Shown here piece after piece: positions 32,914 through 41,297 of a DNA stretch of 49,809 nt. The stretch comes from CAZDGV01 sp964505195. Lineage in GTDB: Bacteria > Bacteroidota > Bacteroidia > Chitinophagales > Chitinophagaceae. The translations under genes were made by a program, and so were the position numbers. Positions within the stretch are counted from its first letter, which is position 1; every line of letters starts with the position of its first letter. The notes beneath the pieces were generated by a model. That model saw nothing but the letters and a program-made list of their open reading frames with translations, had not been told where the DNA came from and did not search any database. The stretch covers positions 1 through 49,809 of the forward strand of contig CAZDGV010000008.1 of the NCBI GenBank assembly GCA_964505195.1, read 5' to 3'.

Positions 32914-34980
32914 TTATTGAGAAAGCAGTACAGCCAGTCGCGCCCGAAGTTTTTCCGCAGAAGGCAGTACGGCTGCCTCTAAATCCATGTTCATGGGTAT
33001 GGCCGGAACGGGTAGCGCACCCATTACTTCTACAGGCGCATCTAGCCAGTTAAAACACTGATTATTAATACGATGTGCTATGGCTTCTACAAAAGAATTG
33101 TAATATTGTTCTTCGGTAAGCACGAGGCATTTTCCATGCTTCCGAACAGTATTAAAAACCAGTTCCTCATCCAAAGGATACAGGGTACGAAGGTCCACGA
33201 CCTCCACCTGTCCGTTGAACGCAGCGGCTGCCGCCTTGGCCCAATACACTCCCATGCCATAGGTAATCACACAGCAAGATTGCCCCTCTTCTACCCAATC
33301 TTCATCTGCGGCCAAAACGATATTGGCCTTGCCCAAGGGTAGCACATAATCCGATGCCGGCTCCACCGTACGCGCTTCTTCCGTGCCCGGCACTTTGCTC
33401 CAGTAGAGCCCCTTATGTTCCAACATCACCACCGGATTGGGATCAAGGAATGCGGCCTTCATCAAGCCCTTCATATCCGCCGCATTGGAAGGATAAACTA
33501 CTTTAATACCCTTGATGGAAAGCAAAGTGGTTTCCACACTGCCGCTATGATAGGGACCGCCACCACCATAGGCACCGGTAGGTACCCGAATAAGTGTTTG
33601 AACGGGAAACTTTCCGTTGCTGAGATAGCAGCTTTTGGATATTTCGGTAACGAGCTGATTCAAGCCGGGATAGATATAATCGGCAAACTGCACTTCCACA
33701 ATAGGCTTCACGCCCACCGCACTCATACCTACCGTTGAGCCAATGATATAGGCCTCTTGAATGGCTGTATTGAACACCCGGTGATCGCCAAATTTTTCTG
33801 CCAGCGTTGCAGCTTCGCGAAAAACACCTCCCAAACGCCTGCCTACATCCTGTCCGTATAAAACAGCCTCAGGATATGTTTCCATAATTTCTCTGATGGC
33901 GAAGAGTGCTGCATCCACCATCATTACTTTCTCGTTGCCTGCAGGACTGCGCTCTCCGGTTTCTTCAGTAACAGGGGTTGGCACAAATACATGCTCTGTT
34001 ACCGTTGCGGGATCGGGCGACGGAGCAGCCACTGCTGCGTTGAATTGTTCCAATATGAAACCCTCTGCTGCTGCATATATTTCATCAAGCGCTGAGGCAT
34101 CGATACCACGGCTTAAACAGAGTTGTCGCATTTGCGGAAAGGGATCGTCTTTTGCATGTTTTTCAAGATCTTCGGCACTGCGATAAAATTCTTTCCGCAC
34201 ACCGCTGGTATGATGATTCAGCAAGGGCACATGTGCTTGCACCAGATATGGTCCACCCTCGGTGCGTACATGCTCTATCACATGCTGCATCATCAGATAA
34301 CTTTCCTCAAAATTGCTACCATCTACCCGCATACGCTTCATGCCCGGAAAGCCCGCAGCATATTCGTATGCATCCATTGCCCTGGCTTCCTGCGCAGTAA
34401 CGCTGATGCCCCACTGGTTGTCTTGCACCAAATAAATGATAGGGAGCTTTTTTAAAACAGCAAACTGAAACGCTTCGCTAACCTCTCCTTCCGTAATACT
34501 GGCATCTCCAAGGGAACACACTACAACAGGCAATGTTCCATCTGTGCCTCGGCGAAAATGTTGCGCGTTGATCTGCTGGAGATATTGCAAGCCCTGTGCA
34601 ACACCGGTAGTGGGAATCACCTGCATGCCGGTTGCACTGCTCTGATGAATGATTGTGGGCTTATCGGAACTGCGATGGCTTGGGTGTGCATAATATTCTC
34701 TTCCACCGCTAAAGGGATCATCTGCCTTTGCAAGCAATTGCAACATCAGCTCATAGGGTGAAAAACCAAGCCCCAGCAAAATACTTTCGTCGCGATAATA
34801 CGGACTAACAAAATCATGCGGTTGCAAGTGAAAAGCCGCCGCAAGCTGAATGGCTTCATGTCCGCGAGAAGTGGAGTGAACATATTTACAGATAGCGCGA
34901 TTACTTTCATAAGTGGCCGACATATGCTGAACATAGCACATGAGCTGATACGCTTTTCGTAAAACCTGCTTTGATAACAT
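32914..34980 (-). CDS. 2-oxoacid dehydrogenase E1, alpha and beta subunits fused
   Basis: 688 aa. The N-terminal half (to about 320) is an E1 alpha: HSTSRGHEAIQLA, the ThDP motif GDASITEGEVSEAF (158-171; Gly-Asp-Ala instead of Gly-Asp-Gly) and DNQWGISV (187-194). The C-terminal half from about 350 is an E1 beta: LYGQDVGRRLGGVF, TGAYGGGGPYHSGSVE and VVYPSNAADMKGL. Such fusions are common in Bacteroidota and are annotated as branched-chain 2-oxoacid or pyruvate dehydrogenase E1; the exact 2-oxoacid is not clear. E2 and E3 are not adjacent; the odhB here belongs to the 2-oxoglutarate complex. Confidence 0.88.
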   Translation of the reverse strand: MLSKQVLRKAYQLMCYVQHMSATYESNRAICKYVHSTSRGHEAIQLAAAFHLQPHDFVSPYYRDESILLGLGFSPYELMLQLLAKADDPFSGGREYYAHPSHRSSDKPTIIHQSSATGMQVIPTTGVAQGLQYLQQINAQHFRRGTDGTLPVVVCSLGDASITEGEVSEAFQFAVLKKLPIIYLVQDNQWGISVTAQEARAMDAYEYAAGFPGMKRMRVDGSNFEESYLMMQHVIEHVRTEGGPYLVQAHVPLLNHHTSGVRKEFYRSAEDLEKHAKDDPFPQMRQLCLSRGIDASALDEIYAAAEGFILEQFNAAVAAPSPDPATVTEHVFVPTPVTEETGERSPAGNEKVMMVDAALFAIREIMETYPEAVLYGQDVGRRLGGVFREAATLAEKFGDHRVFNTAIQEAYIIGSTVGMSAVGVKPIVEVQFADYIYPGLNQLVTEISKSCYLSNGKFPVQTLIRVPTGAYGGGGPYHSGSVETTLLSIKGIKVVYPSNAADMKGLMKAAFLDPNPVVMLEHKGLYWSKVPGTEEARTVEPASDYVLPLGKANIVLAADEDWVEEGQSCCVITYGMGVYWAKAAAAAFNGQVEVVDLRTLYPLDEELVFNTVRKHGKCLVLTEEQYYNSFVEAIAHRINNQCFNWLDAPVEVMGALPVPAIPMNMDLEAAVLPSAEKLRARLAVLLSQ

Positions 34981-35000
34981 AAAGGCAATCGCTTGAAGCG

Positions 35001-35008
35001 CAAAATTA
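35001..35008 (-). promoter_or_regulatory. -7 element TAATTTTG before the E1 fusion gene
   Basis: A full TAnnTTTG match on the minus strand, 20 nt before the ATG at 34980. A TTTTTTG lies 13 nt upstream, closer than the usual -33 spacing. Confidence 0.5.
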
Positions 35009-35069
35009 AAGCGAATGGAACCAAAAAAGTCAGCACCAAGAGTTCTTATGCAGTAAAACGAAATAAAGA

Positions 35070-35681
35070 TTATTTCACCTCCAGCTCAAATACACTCTCA
35101 TCTTCCAGAAAGCCTTCCAGAATATCGCCTACTACACACTCTCCTACTCCTTTTGGTGTGCCTGTGAAAATGAGATCGCCAATATTCAATGAGAAGAATT
35201 GTGAAATATGTGCAACGAGAAAATCGAATCCGTAAATCATTTGAGCCGTATTGCCCATTTGCACCAAGCCCTTGTTTTTATACAAGCAAAAATTGATATC
35301 ATTCATCTTCATTCCTGCTTCGATGGGCATGAACTTTCCCACCACGGCCGACTGATCCCAGGCCTTGGCCTTTTCCCATGGCAACCCTTTTTGTTTAAGC
35401 TGCTGTTGCAGATCACGCGCTGTAAAATCAATACCAACCGTCATGGAATCATAATAACGGGATGCGTGTTCCTCCTGTATATACTTTCCGTTTTTACATA
35501 TATGCAATACCACCTCGGCCTCGTAATGTAGCTCATTGGTAAAGGCAGGATAATAAAAAGGCGTATGCGGCTGCAACAACGCACTTTTGGGTTTCATAAA
35601 AATGACAGGATCGTCGGGGATTTCATTGCCCAGCTCGCGTGCATGTTCAGCATAGTTACGTCCTACACAAAAAATTTTCAT
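35070..35681 (-). CDS. Fumarylacetoacetate hydrolase (FAH) family protein
   Basis: 203 aa from the ATG at 35681 (MKIFCVGRNYAEHA); the frame is open seven codons further but the family begins here. The metal-binding residues are Glu54 and Glu56 (HYEAEVVLH) and Asp85 (VGIDFTARD); KAWDQSAVVG and IFTGTPKGVG are further signatures. It matches the FAHD1/YcgM subgroup, which includes acylpyruvases and oxaloacetate decarboxylases. The substrate is not decided. It lies 115 bp downstream of pth on the same strand and may be cotranscribed with it. Confidence 0.87.
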   Translation of the reverse strand: MKIFCVGRNYAEHARELGNEIPDDPVIFMKPKSALLQPHTPFYYPAFTNELHYEAEVVLHICKNGKYIQEEHASRYYDSMTVGIDFTARDLQQQLKQKGLPWEKAKAWDQSAVVGKFMPIEAGMKMNDINFCLYKNKGLVQMGNTAQMIYGFDFLVAHISQFFSLNIGDLIFTGTPKGVGECVVGDILEGFLEDESVFELEVK

Positions 35682-35796
35682 GGTATTAAGTTTAACATTC
35701 ACATTTCAATGCAATTCACAGGTGCAGAAGAACGCTTCAAAGGGAGGAATTTTCTGTGGAAGACGAAGATAAATCATGCATTCCAAAATTCATATA

Positions 35797-36372
35797 CTAT
35801 TCGGCTGCTGTATAGCGATTCACGGTGTTCATGGTTTTTTCCATACCAATGAGCACAAAAGATTCTATAGCAGTTATGCAATAATCCATTTTCTTCAACA
35901 CAATGGGCAGCTCCTCGGCCGACCATTTACCTAAAACAAAATCCACCTGTCCCCCTTTTGGAAACTGATTGCCAATGCCAAAGCGTAGGCGCGGATAATC
36001 CACCGTTAGCAATTGCTCCTGAATGCTTTTTAAACCATTATGTCCGGCATCGCTGCCACCGGGACGCAACCTTAATTTTTCAAGTGAAATTGCCAGATCA
36101 TCCACGATTACCAAGATCTGCTCAACGGGTATTCGTTCTTTATCCATCCAGTACTTCACCGCCTTACCGCTCAGGTTCATATAAGTGGAGGGCTTCAGCA
36201 AAAAAAGCTGCTTGCCTTTCAGCTTTACTTCGGCCACATCGGCAAGCCTGTCTGTTTTAAAAGCAGCTCCATGTTTGGCGGCAAAGGCGTCCAATACATC
36301 AAAGCCGATGTTGTGGCGTGTATGCGCATAGGCATCACCAATATTTCCCAGGCCAACCAGTAAAAATTTCAT
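35797..36372 (-). CDS. pth: Peptidyl-tRNA hydrolase
   Basis: Frees tRNA from dropped-off peptidyl-tRNAs. 191 aa. The start at 36372 (MKFLLVGLGNIG) is the family start; the frame's first ATG, at 36381, lies within the promoter. Active site: Asn10, His20 (TRHNIGF), Asn66 (TYMNLSG) and Asp91/92 (VIVDDLA); GGSDAGHNGLKS is also conserved. It follows prs and rplY in order, but a strong terminator separates it from rplY and it has its own promoter. Confidence 0.95.
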   Translation of the reverse strand: MKFLLVGLGNIGDAYAHTRHNIGFDVLDAFAAKHGAAFKTDRLADVAEVKLKGKQLFLLKPSTYMNLSGKAVKYWMDKERIPVEQILVIVDDLAISLEKLRLRPGGSDAGHNGLKSIQEQLLTVDYPRLRFGIGNQFPKGGQVDFVLGKWSAEELPIVLKKMDYCITAIESFVLIGMEKTMNTVNRYTAAE

Positions 36373-36378
36373 GCAAGG

Positions 36379-36411
36379 CAAAATTAAGTTTATGCCTTCA
36401 ATAAGAGCAAA
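36379..36411 (-). promoter_or_regulatory. Promoter of pth
   Basis: Minus strand: TTTG (36408-36411), 21 nt, TAATTTTG (36379-36386). Spacing and both boxes are canonical. The predicted transcript start falls at about 36375, so the pth mRNA would have about 3 nt or nothing before its ATG. Confidence 0.75.
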
Positions 36412-36451
36412 ACAAACCGATCGTATGCGAATTTAAAACCACAGAAAAGCA

Positions 36452-36485
36452 AAAGAGGCTGTTGCAAAAATGCAACAGCCTCTTT
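36452..36485 (-). terminator. Terminator after rplY
   Basis: A perfect 15-bp stem (AAAGAGGCTGTTGCA and its complement) with a 4-nt A/T loop, 18 nt after the rplY stop; on the minus strand it runs into TTTTGC-TTTTC. It is the strongest hairpin in the window. Confidence 0.92.
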
Positions 36486-36502
36486 CAAAAATGATAAGCA
36501 GA

Positions 36503-37081
36503 TTATTTCTTTTCTGCGGTAGCTTCTTCTTGCTTCAGCTGACGCGTCATTACAACAGAAGCGATGGGAATACGGGGAGAGTTCATGATTTCCATGTTTT
36601 CTGCCTGAATATCTTCCACGCGAATATTGCCGTTTAGCTCGAGTGATGTAAGATCTACTTCAATCGCTTCCTTCAGATACTTGGGAAGGGTTTTTACTTT
36701 CACTGCTTTGAACTTGATGATCAGCTTTCCACCATTTTTAACACCGATGGAGGCACCTACGTATTTCAAAGGAATGGTGGCGATTACTTTTTTATCTTCT
36801 ACCAGCTCTAGGAGGTCAACGTGCGCCAGCGCATCGTCCACTTTATCGAACTGTAAATCTTTCAGGATGCAACGGTATGTTTTTCCGTTCACCTTTACTT
36901 CTGCAATCTGGAAATCGGGCGTGTACACCAGCGACTTAAACGCCGGAGCGGGAGCGTAGAAATTAATTTCTTCGGAGCCTCCGTAAATTACACCAGGCAC
37001 GAATCCCTGAGAGCGAAGTTGACGGGCGGCTTTTTTCCCGTTGTCGGTCCTCAAGGCACCCTCGATAGTAATTGTTTTCAT
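36503..37081 (-). CDS. rplY: 50S ribosomal protein L25 / general stress protein Ctc
   Basis: 192 aa, the long Ctc form: an L25 domain that binds 5S rRNA (about 1-95; TIEGALRTDNGKKAARQLR, GFVPGVIYGG, LKDLQFDKVDDALAHVDLLE) followed by a TL5/Ctc beta-barrel domain (IPLKYVGASIGVKNGG). The tail is charged (RQLKQEEATAEKK). It starts 19 nt after the prs stop, the common prs-ctc arrangement. Confidence 0.95.
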   Translation of the reverse strand: MKTITIEGALRTDNGKKAARQLRSQGFVPGVIYGGSEEINFYAPAPAFKSLVYTPDFQIAEVKVNGKTYRCILKDLQFDKVDDALAHVDLLELVEDKKVIATIPLKYVGASIGVKNGGKLIIKFKAVKVKTLPKYLKEAIEVDLTSLELNGNIRVEDIQAENMEIMNSPRIPIASVVMTRQLKQEEATAEKK

Positions 37082-37100
37082 TTTTATGTTATTTAATTGT

Positions 37101-38051
37101 TTACAAATGTCTGCGCTGGCTGTGCACGAATAAGCTTGTGATGCTCTTGTTTTCGTAGGCGTTGCGAATGGCTACTGCAAACAATTCCGCCACACTCAGC
37201 ACTTTAATTTTCGATGTTTCCTGCTTAAGGGGTATAGTATCACAAACCACCAACTCCTCCAGCACGCTGTTTTCGATGTTTTCGTATGCTTTACCACTCA
37301 GCACGGGGTGTGTACATAGCGCTCTTACACTTCGTGCTCCTTTCTCCTTCAGCAAGGCTGCGCTTTTGGCAAGCGTACCACCCGTATCGCATATATCATC
37401 TATCAGCACTATATCCCGATTCGTTACATCCCCTATCACCACCATGCTCGAAATTTCATTCGCCCGCTTTCTGTGTTTATCGCATATTACCATTTCGGCT
37501 TCAAAATAGCTGGCAATTTCACGAATGCGGTTGGCACTTCCCACATCGGGGGCCGCAAAGGTAAGGTTTTCAAGCTTCAAACGCTCAATATAAGGGATGA
37601 AAATGGCCGAAGAATCAAGGTGGTCAACGGGAATATCAAAATACCCCTGAATTTGGGCGGCGTGCAAGTCCATGGTAATCACCCTGTCTGCCCCAGCGGC
37701 TTCCAGCATATTGGCAATCAGCTTGGAGCCAATAGCCACCCTGGGTTTGTCTTTCCTGTCCTGCCGCGCAAATCCGTAGTACGGAATCACGGCAATGACT
37801 TTGTAGGCCGAAGCACGCTTGGCCGCGTCGATCATCAGCAACAGTTCCATCAAGTTATCGGTAGGCGGGAAAGTTCCCTGAACCAAAAACACAAAGTCGC
37901 CCCGAATGCTCTCCTGAAACACAGGCTGAAATTCACCATCGCTGAAACGCTGTGTGTTGCTTTTTCCAAGCGGAGCGCCAAATTTTTGGGCAATTTTTTC
38001 GGCAAGGTAGATGGATGTAGTGCCGGAGAAAATTTTGGCTGTCGGATTCAT
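37101..38051 (-). CDS. prs: Ribose-phosphate pyrophosphokinase (PRPP synthase)
   Basis: Makes PRPP from ribose 5-phosphate and ATP for nucleotide, His and Trp synthesis. 316 aa from the ATG at 38051 (MNPTAKIFSGTTSIYLAEKI); the 17-codon upstream extension is not part of the family. Landmarks: FSDGEFQPVFQES, YYGFARQDRKDKPR, the divalent-metal/ATP segment DRVITMDLHAAQIQGYF and the PRPP loop IVLIDDICDTGGTL. A weak -7 match (TATCTTCG, 38085-38092 on the minus strand) lies about 34 nt before this start. Confidence 0.96.
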   Translation of the reverse strand: MNPTAKIFSGTTSIYLAEKIAQKFGAPLGKSNTQRFSDGEFQPVFQESIRGDFVFLVQGTFPPTDNLMELLLMIDAAKRASAYKVIAVIPYYGFARQDRKDKPRVAIGSKLIANMLEAAGADRVITMDLHAAQIQGYFDIPVDHLDSSAIFIPYIERLKLENLTFAAPDVGSANRIREIASYFEAEMVICDKHRKRANEISSMVVIGDVTNRDIVLIDDICDTGGTLAKSAALLKEKGARSVRALCTHPVLSGKAYENIENSVLEELVVCDTIPLKQETSKIKVLSVAELFAVAIRNAYENKSITSLFVHSQRRHL

Positions 38052-38253
38052 GATGCAAGAAGTTAAAGCAGGTAAAATGTGCGACGAAGATAAGCCCTTC
38101 AAAGCAAGTTATGAATGCGCTTGCCCATTTGTGGGAAAAAGATCATAAGGCCTTCCGGGCTGACTGTAAAAACACGAACCAAAATGAAAAAACCGGTACA
38201 TAAAAAACGGGATTCAACCTTGCAACTCCCACGCTTCAATAATATATTCAGCA

Positions 38254-38943
38254 ATGCTATCCTCCCGAAAAACCATAAAGCATTGGGCGGCAGACGATCA
38301 GCCCCGTGAAAAGCTACTGCTCAAAGGTGCAGCATCACTCAGCAACTCCGAACTGCTTGCTATCCTGATACATGTGGGCACAGCCGAAAAATCAGCAGTG
38401 GAGCTGGCCAAAGAGGTACTCGAACTATCTAAAGGAGATTTAAACCACTTAGGAAAACTCAGCATTCGCGAATTCACCTCTATCAAAGGCATCGGTGCGG
38501 CCAAAGCCATTACCCTGGCTGCCGCACTGGAGCTGGGCAGAAGAAGGCAATCGGCTGAAAGCCAAAAAACCATCATCAAAGAAAGCCGCGATATTGCGCT
38601 TTACCTCCAAGCACAACTCAAAGACCAAACCAAAGAGATCTTCGCGATTGTACTATTGAACAGGGCAAATATGATTACGCATCTTGAATGGATCAGTGCA
38701 GGCGGTATCACCGGCACCGTTGCAGATCCACGAATCATTTTGAAAAAAGCGCTCTTACATGAAGCAGTGGGCATCATACTTTGCCATAACCACCCTTCTG
38801 GAAATTTAAAGCCCAGCAAGGCTGATGAAGACATTACGCATAAAATTAAATCGGCTGCGCAGCTGCTGGATATCCGCTTGCTGGATCATATCATTGTAAG
38901 CGATCAGGGTTATTTCAGCTTTGCCGATGAAGGCATGATGTAA
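38254..38943 (+). CDS. radC: RadC family protein (JAB1/MPN-like metalloprotein)
   Basis: 229 aa. An N-terminal helix-hairpin-helix region (SNSELLAILIHVGT; FTSIKGIGAAKAITLAAALELG) is followed by the JAMM domain with the metal signature HNHPSGNLKPSKADED. Named after a DNA-repair phenotype later assigned to another gene; the true function is uncertain. It begins at 38254, in the 200-bp gap after the divergent prs. It is convergent with ssb across a shared terminator. Confidence 0.92.
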   Translation: MLSSRKTIKHWAADDQPREKLLLKGAASLSNSELLAILIHVGTAEKSAVELAKEVLELSKGDLNHLGKLSIREFTSIKGIGAAKAITLAAALELGRRRQSAESQKTIIKESRDIALYLQAQLKDQTKEIFAIVLLNRANMITHLEWISAGGITGTVADPRIILKKALLHEAVGIILCHNHPSGNLKPSKADEDITHKIKSAAQLLDIRLLDHIIVSDQGYFSFADEGMM

Positions 38944-38966
38944 CGTCATACAGACTTCCTCAAAAA

Positions 38967-38999
38967 AAATGGCTGCCTGTTTTACACAGACAGCCATTT
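38967..38999. terminator. Bidirectional terminator between radC and ssb
   Basis: Arms AAATGGCTG and CAGCCATTT (9 bp), then a C·A mismatch and a further 4-bp CTGT/ACAG stem. A-run before and T-rich sequence after on both strands, between two converging stops. Confidence 0.8.
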
Positions 39000-39017
39000 G
39001 AATAATGCAATTTTTTT

Positions 39018-39434
39018 TTAGAAAGGCAGATCATCCGATACCTCTCCGGCTGATGCCGGTGCCGGACCGGAAGAGGCTGATGCGGCTGGTGCGCTATAAC
39101 CCGCATTGCTGTTTTCTCCTCTGCTTCCCAGCAACTGAATATTCAGTACGCGCAAAGAAAGCGATGCACCCGATTTGCCATCCTGTGTTGTATAAGTTCT
39201 CACTTCTGGTGTACCTTCTACATATACCTGTGTTCCTTTTTTCAAATAAGGTGCAATACCCGTGCGCTCACTCCAGTATGCGCACTCAACCCAAATAGTC
39301 TTTTCTTTTTGATTGCCTGAGCTGTCTTTGTACTTTTCTGTGTGGGCCACGGTGAAGTTCATCACATTTTTTCCGCTTACATTGTTCACAATGCAGTCTT
39401 TGCCCAAATTGCCGATGACTTGTAACTTAATCAT
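39018..39434 (-). CDS. ssb: Single-stranded DNA-binding protein
   Basis: 138 aa. The N-terminal OB fold (MIKLQVIGNLGKDCIVNNVSG broken here as MIKLQVIGNLGKD; NFTVAHTEKYKDSSGN; WVECAYW; KKGTQVYVEGTPEVRTY) covers about residues 1-105. A short Gly/Ser/Ala/Pro linker leads to the acidic tip DDLPF, which docks partner proteins such as PriA and RecQ. The linker is short compared with E. coli SSB. Confidence 0.96.
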   Translation of the reverse strand: MIKLQVIGNLGKDCIVNNVSGKNVMNFTVAHTEKYKDSSGNQKEKTIWVECAYWSERTGIAPYLKKGTQVYVEGTPEVRTYTTQDGKSGASLSLRVLNIQLLGSRGENSNAGYSAPAASASSGPAPASAGEVSDDLPF

Positions 39435-39508
39435 ACTTTACTTTTTTAGCTTAATAATGGTAGAAAGAGCAATATACAGTTTTTTGGCAAGAAAAACGAA
39501 GTCTTGTT

Positions 39509-39536
39509 CAAATATAGCTGCACACTACATGCACAA
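39509..39536 (-). promoter_or_regulatory. Probable promoter of ssb
   Basis: Minus strand: TTG (39534-39536), 17 nt, TATATTTG (39509-39516), a full -7 match. The leader would be about 70 nt. A second, weaker TATATTGC lies closer to the gene. Confidence 0.45.
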
Positions 39537-39577
39537 GATTACGCAGTGTCAAAGGTTTTGCTGAATTTAACAGCGTA

Positions 39578-40018
39578 ATGACGACCAAAGTAATCATACC
39601 CGATCTGATACAGGATGGCCCGCTGGTTAAAGCTGAGATTTTCCCGGATGTAGAATCATTTCTCAAGCTGAAAAATTTTGGCATGCCGGAAAGTTTTGCC
39701 CCCGTAAAAATGCTGATTGATACCGGCTCGAATATCTCAGGCTTGGATCAGGAAATTATCAGCGTATTACAACTACCTGCACTGGATGCGGAAGATGAAT
39801 GGGTAACCGGAGAGTCGGGCACTTGGCAGGTGAAACGTTATGGTTGTGTGTTATACATGGATATATTCCGTAAAAAAGCGCTCAATATAGAAGTACTCTC
39901 GGGCAACTACAAACAAGCGGGCTTTCACGGCGTGTTGGGAAGAGATGTTTTACGCTTCTGCCATTTTCGCTATGATGGCATCAACAATCAATTCAGCCTT
40001 TCTGCAAAAGGCTTCTAG
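39578..40018 (+). CDS. Retropepsin-like aspartic protease domain protein, 146 aa
   Basis: A stand-alone single-domain protein with no signal peptide. The motif VKMLIDTGSNISGLD puts Asp48-Thr-Gly in the position of the catalytic triad of retroviral-type proteases, and GFHGVLGRDVLRF matches the later hydrophobic-Gly-(Arg)-Asp element of the same fold. One catalytic Asp per chain means it would work as a homodimer. Known bacterial relatives are mostly uncharacterised. Substrate and role are unknown. It is divergent from ssb and 69 nt upstream of mnmA, which has its own promoter element. Confidence 0.72.
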   Translation: MTTKVIIPDLIQDGPLVKAEIFPDVESFLKLKNFGMPESFAPVKMLIDTGSNISGLDQEIISVLQLPALDAEDEWVTGESGTWQVKRYGCVLYMDIFRKKALNIEVLSGNYKQAGFHGVLGRDVLRFCHFRYDGINNQFSLSAKGF

Positions 40019-40061
40019 CAATTCCACCCAAGACCATCCCTGAACATCGCTGCATTTATCG

Positions 40062-40069
40062 TAATTTTG
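40062..40069 (+). promoter_or_regulatory. -7 element TAATTTTG before mnmA
   Basis: A full TAnnTTTG match, 18 nt before the ATG at 40088. It overlaps the first ATG of the frame (40067), which is therefore not the start. Confidence 0.55.
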
Positions 40070-40087
40070 CACATTCATTTTTTCACA

Positions 40088-41209
40088 ATGAGTCGTAAAG
40101 GCAAAGTATTGGTAGCAATGAGCGGCGGTATCGACAGTACCGTGGTGGCACTCATGCTGCATGCCCAAGGGTATGAAGTGGTAGGCATTACCATGAAAAC
40201 CTGGGACTATGCCGACAGCGGCACAACGAACAAAGGAAAAAAGGAAACGGGCTGCTGCAATCTTGATAGCTTCAACGATGCCCGCCAGGCAGCTGTAGAG
40301 CACGGCTTTCCGCATTATATTCTTGATATCCGTGACGAATTCGGGGATTTTGTGATCAACAATTTTGTGGATGAATACCTCAACGGGCGCACACCCAACC
40401 CCTGCGTGCTTTGCAACACACATATCAAATGGCGTGCATTGCTGAAGCGTGCCGATGCGATGGACTGTGAGTTTATTGCTACCGGACACTATGCAAAAAT
40501 CCGCCAGCATGAAAACGGTCGCTTTGTAATCAGCAAAGCCGTGGATGACACAAAAGATCAAAGCTATGTGTTGTGGGGACTGGAGCAAGATCTGTTAAGT
40601 CGCACTTTACTCCCCCTTGGCGGTTTTCGCAAAACCGAGATACGCCAAATGGCCCACGATATGGGCTACCCTGAGCTGGCGAAAAAGAATGAGAGCTATG
40701 AAATTTGTTTCGTGCCCGACAATGACTATCGCGGGTTTTTAAAACGCAAGGTAAAGGGACTTGAAGCGCAGGTTGCAGGTGGTGCTTTTGTAGACAAAAA
40801 CGGAACAGTGTTGGGACAACATAAAGGATACCCCTTTTATACCATCGGCCAGCGCAAAGGATTGGATATTACCTTCGGCAAGCCGGTATATGTAACGGAA
40901 ATTATTCCTGAAACCAATACCGTGGTGTTGGGCGATGAAGCAGATCTGAACCGCACCGAAATGAAAGTGGCCAAAATCAATTTGCAGAAATACGAAAGCA
41001 TCACGCCCGGAATGGAAGCTGTTACTAAAATCAGATACAAAGACGCTGGTACGCTTTCAAATTTATATCCCGATGAACAGGGCAATATGCGCGTGCAGTT
41101 TTATGATGATGCAAAAGGCGTAGCTCCCGGACAAAGCGCTGTTTTTTACGAAGGCGATGATGTATTGGGTGGCGGCATTATCATGCGCAACGCATTGCAA
41201 CAGCAATAA
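40088..41209 (+). CDS. mnmA: tRNA-specific 2-thiouridylase MnmA
   Basis: Thiolates U34 of tRNA-Lys, -Glu and -Gln. 373 aa from the ATG at 40088. The PP-loop is SGGIDST (12-18). The nucleophile Cys106 (NPCVLCN) and the persulfide cysteine Cys207 (ESYEICFVP) are both present, as are TGHYAKI and GQRKGL. The acceptor-stem and C-terminal beta-barrel domains seem complete (FYDDAKGVAPGQSAVFYEGD). MnmA and MtaB both modify the anticodon loop of tRNA-Lys(UUU), whose gene is also in the window; they are not in one operon. Confidence 0.96.
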   Translation: MSRKGKVLVAMSGGIDSTVVALMLHAQGYEVVGITMKTWDYADSGTTNKGKKETGCCNLDSFNDARQAAVEHGFPHYILDIRDEFGDFVINNFVDEYLNGRTPNPCVLCNTHIKWRALLKRADAMDCEFIATGHYAKIRQHENGRFVISKAVDDTKDQSYVLWGLEQDLLSRTLLPLGGFRKTEIRQMAHDMGYPELAKKNESYEICFVPDNDYRGFLKRKVKGLEAQVAGGAFVDKNGTVLGQHKGYPFYTIGQRKGLDITFGKPVYVTEIIPETNTVVLGDEADLNRTEMKVAKINLQKYESITPGMEAVTKIRYKDAGTLSNLYPDEQGNMRVQFYDDAKGVAPGQSAVFYEGDDVLGGGIIMRNALQQQ

Positions 41210-41244
41210 TTTTTTCATCCATGCTATACAATTCCCTTTGGCTG

Positions 41245-41275
41245 TTGGCATAAGCCATAGGATTGATTAATTTAG
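41245..41275 (+). promoter_or_regulatory. Probable promoter of the lipoprotein gene
   Basis: TTG (41245-41247), 20 nt, TAATTTAG (41268-41275, one mismatch). Transcription would begin near 41279, at the ATG at 41280, which supports the next ATG (41298) as start. Confidence 0.4.
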
Positions 41276-41297
41276 CTGCATGCCTGCACAGCGAACA

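Noticed and set aside
38052..38102. 17-residue N-terminal extension of PRPP synthase
   Set aside because: The family starts at MNPTAKIFSG; a promoter-like element lies within the extension.
38115..38309. 64-aa plus-strand open frame before radC
   Set aside because: It overlaps the radC start in another frame and shows no protein-like pattern.
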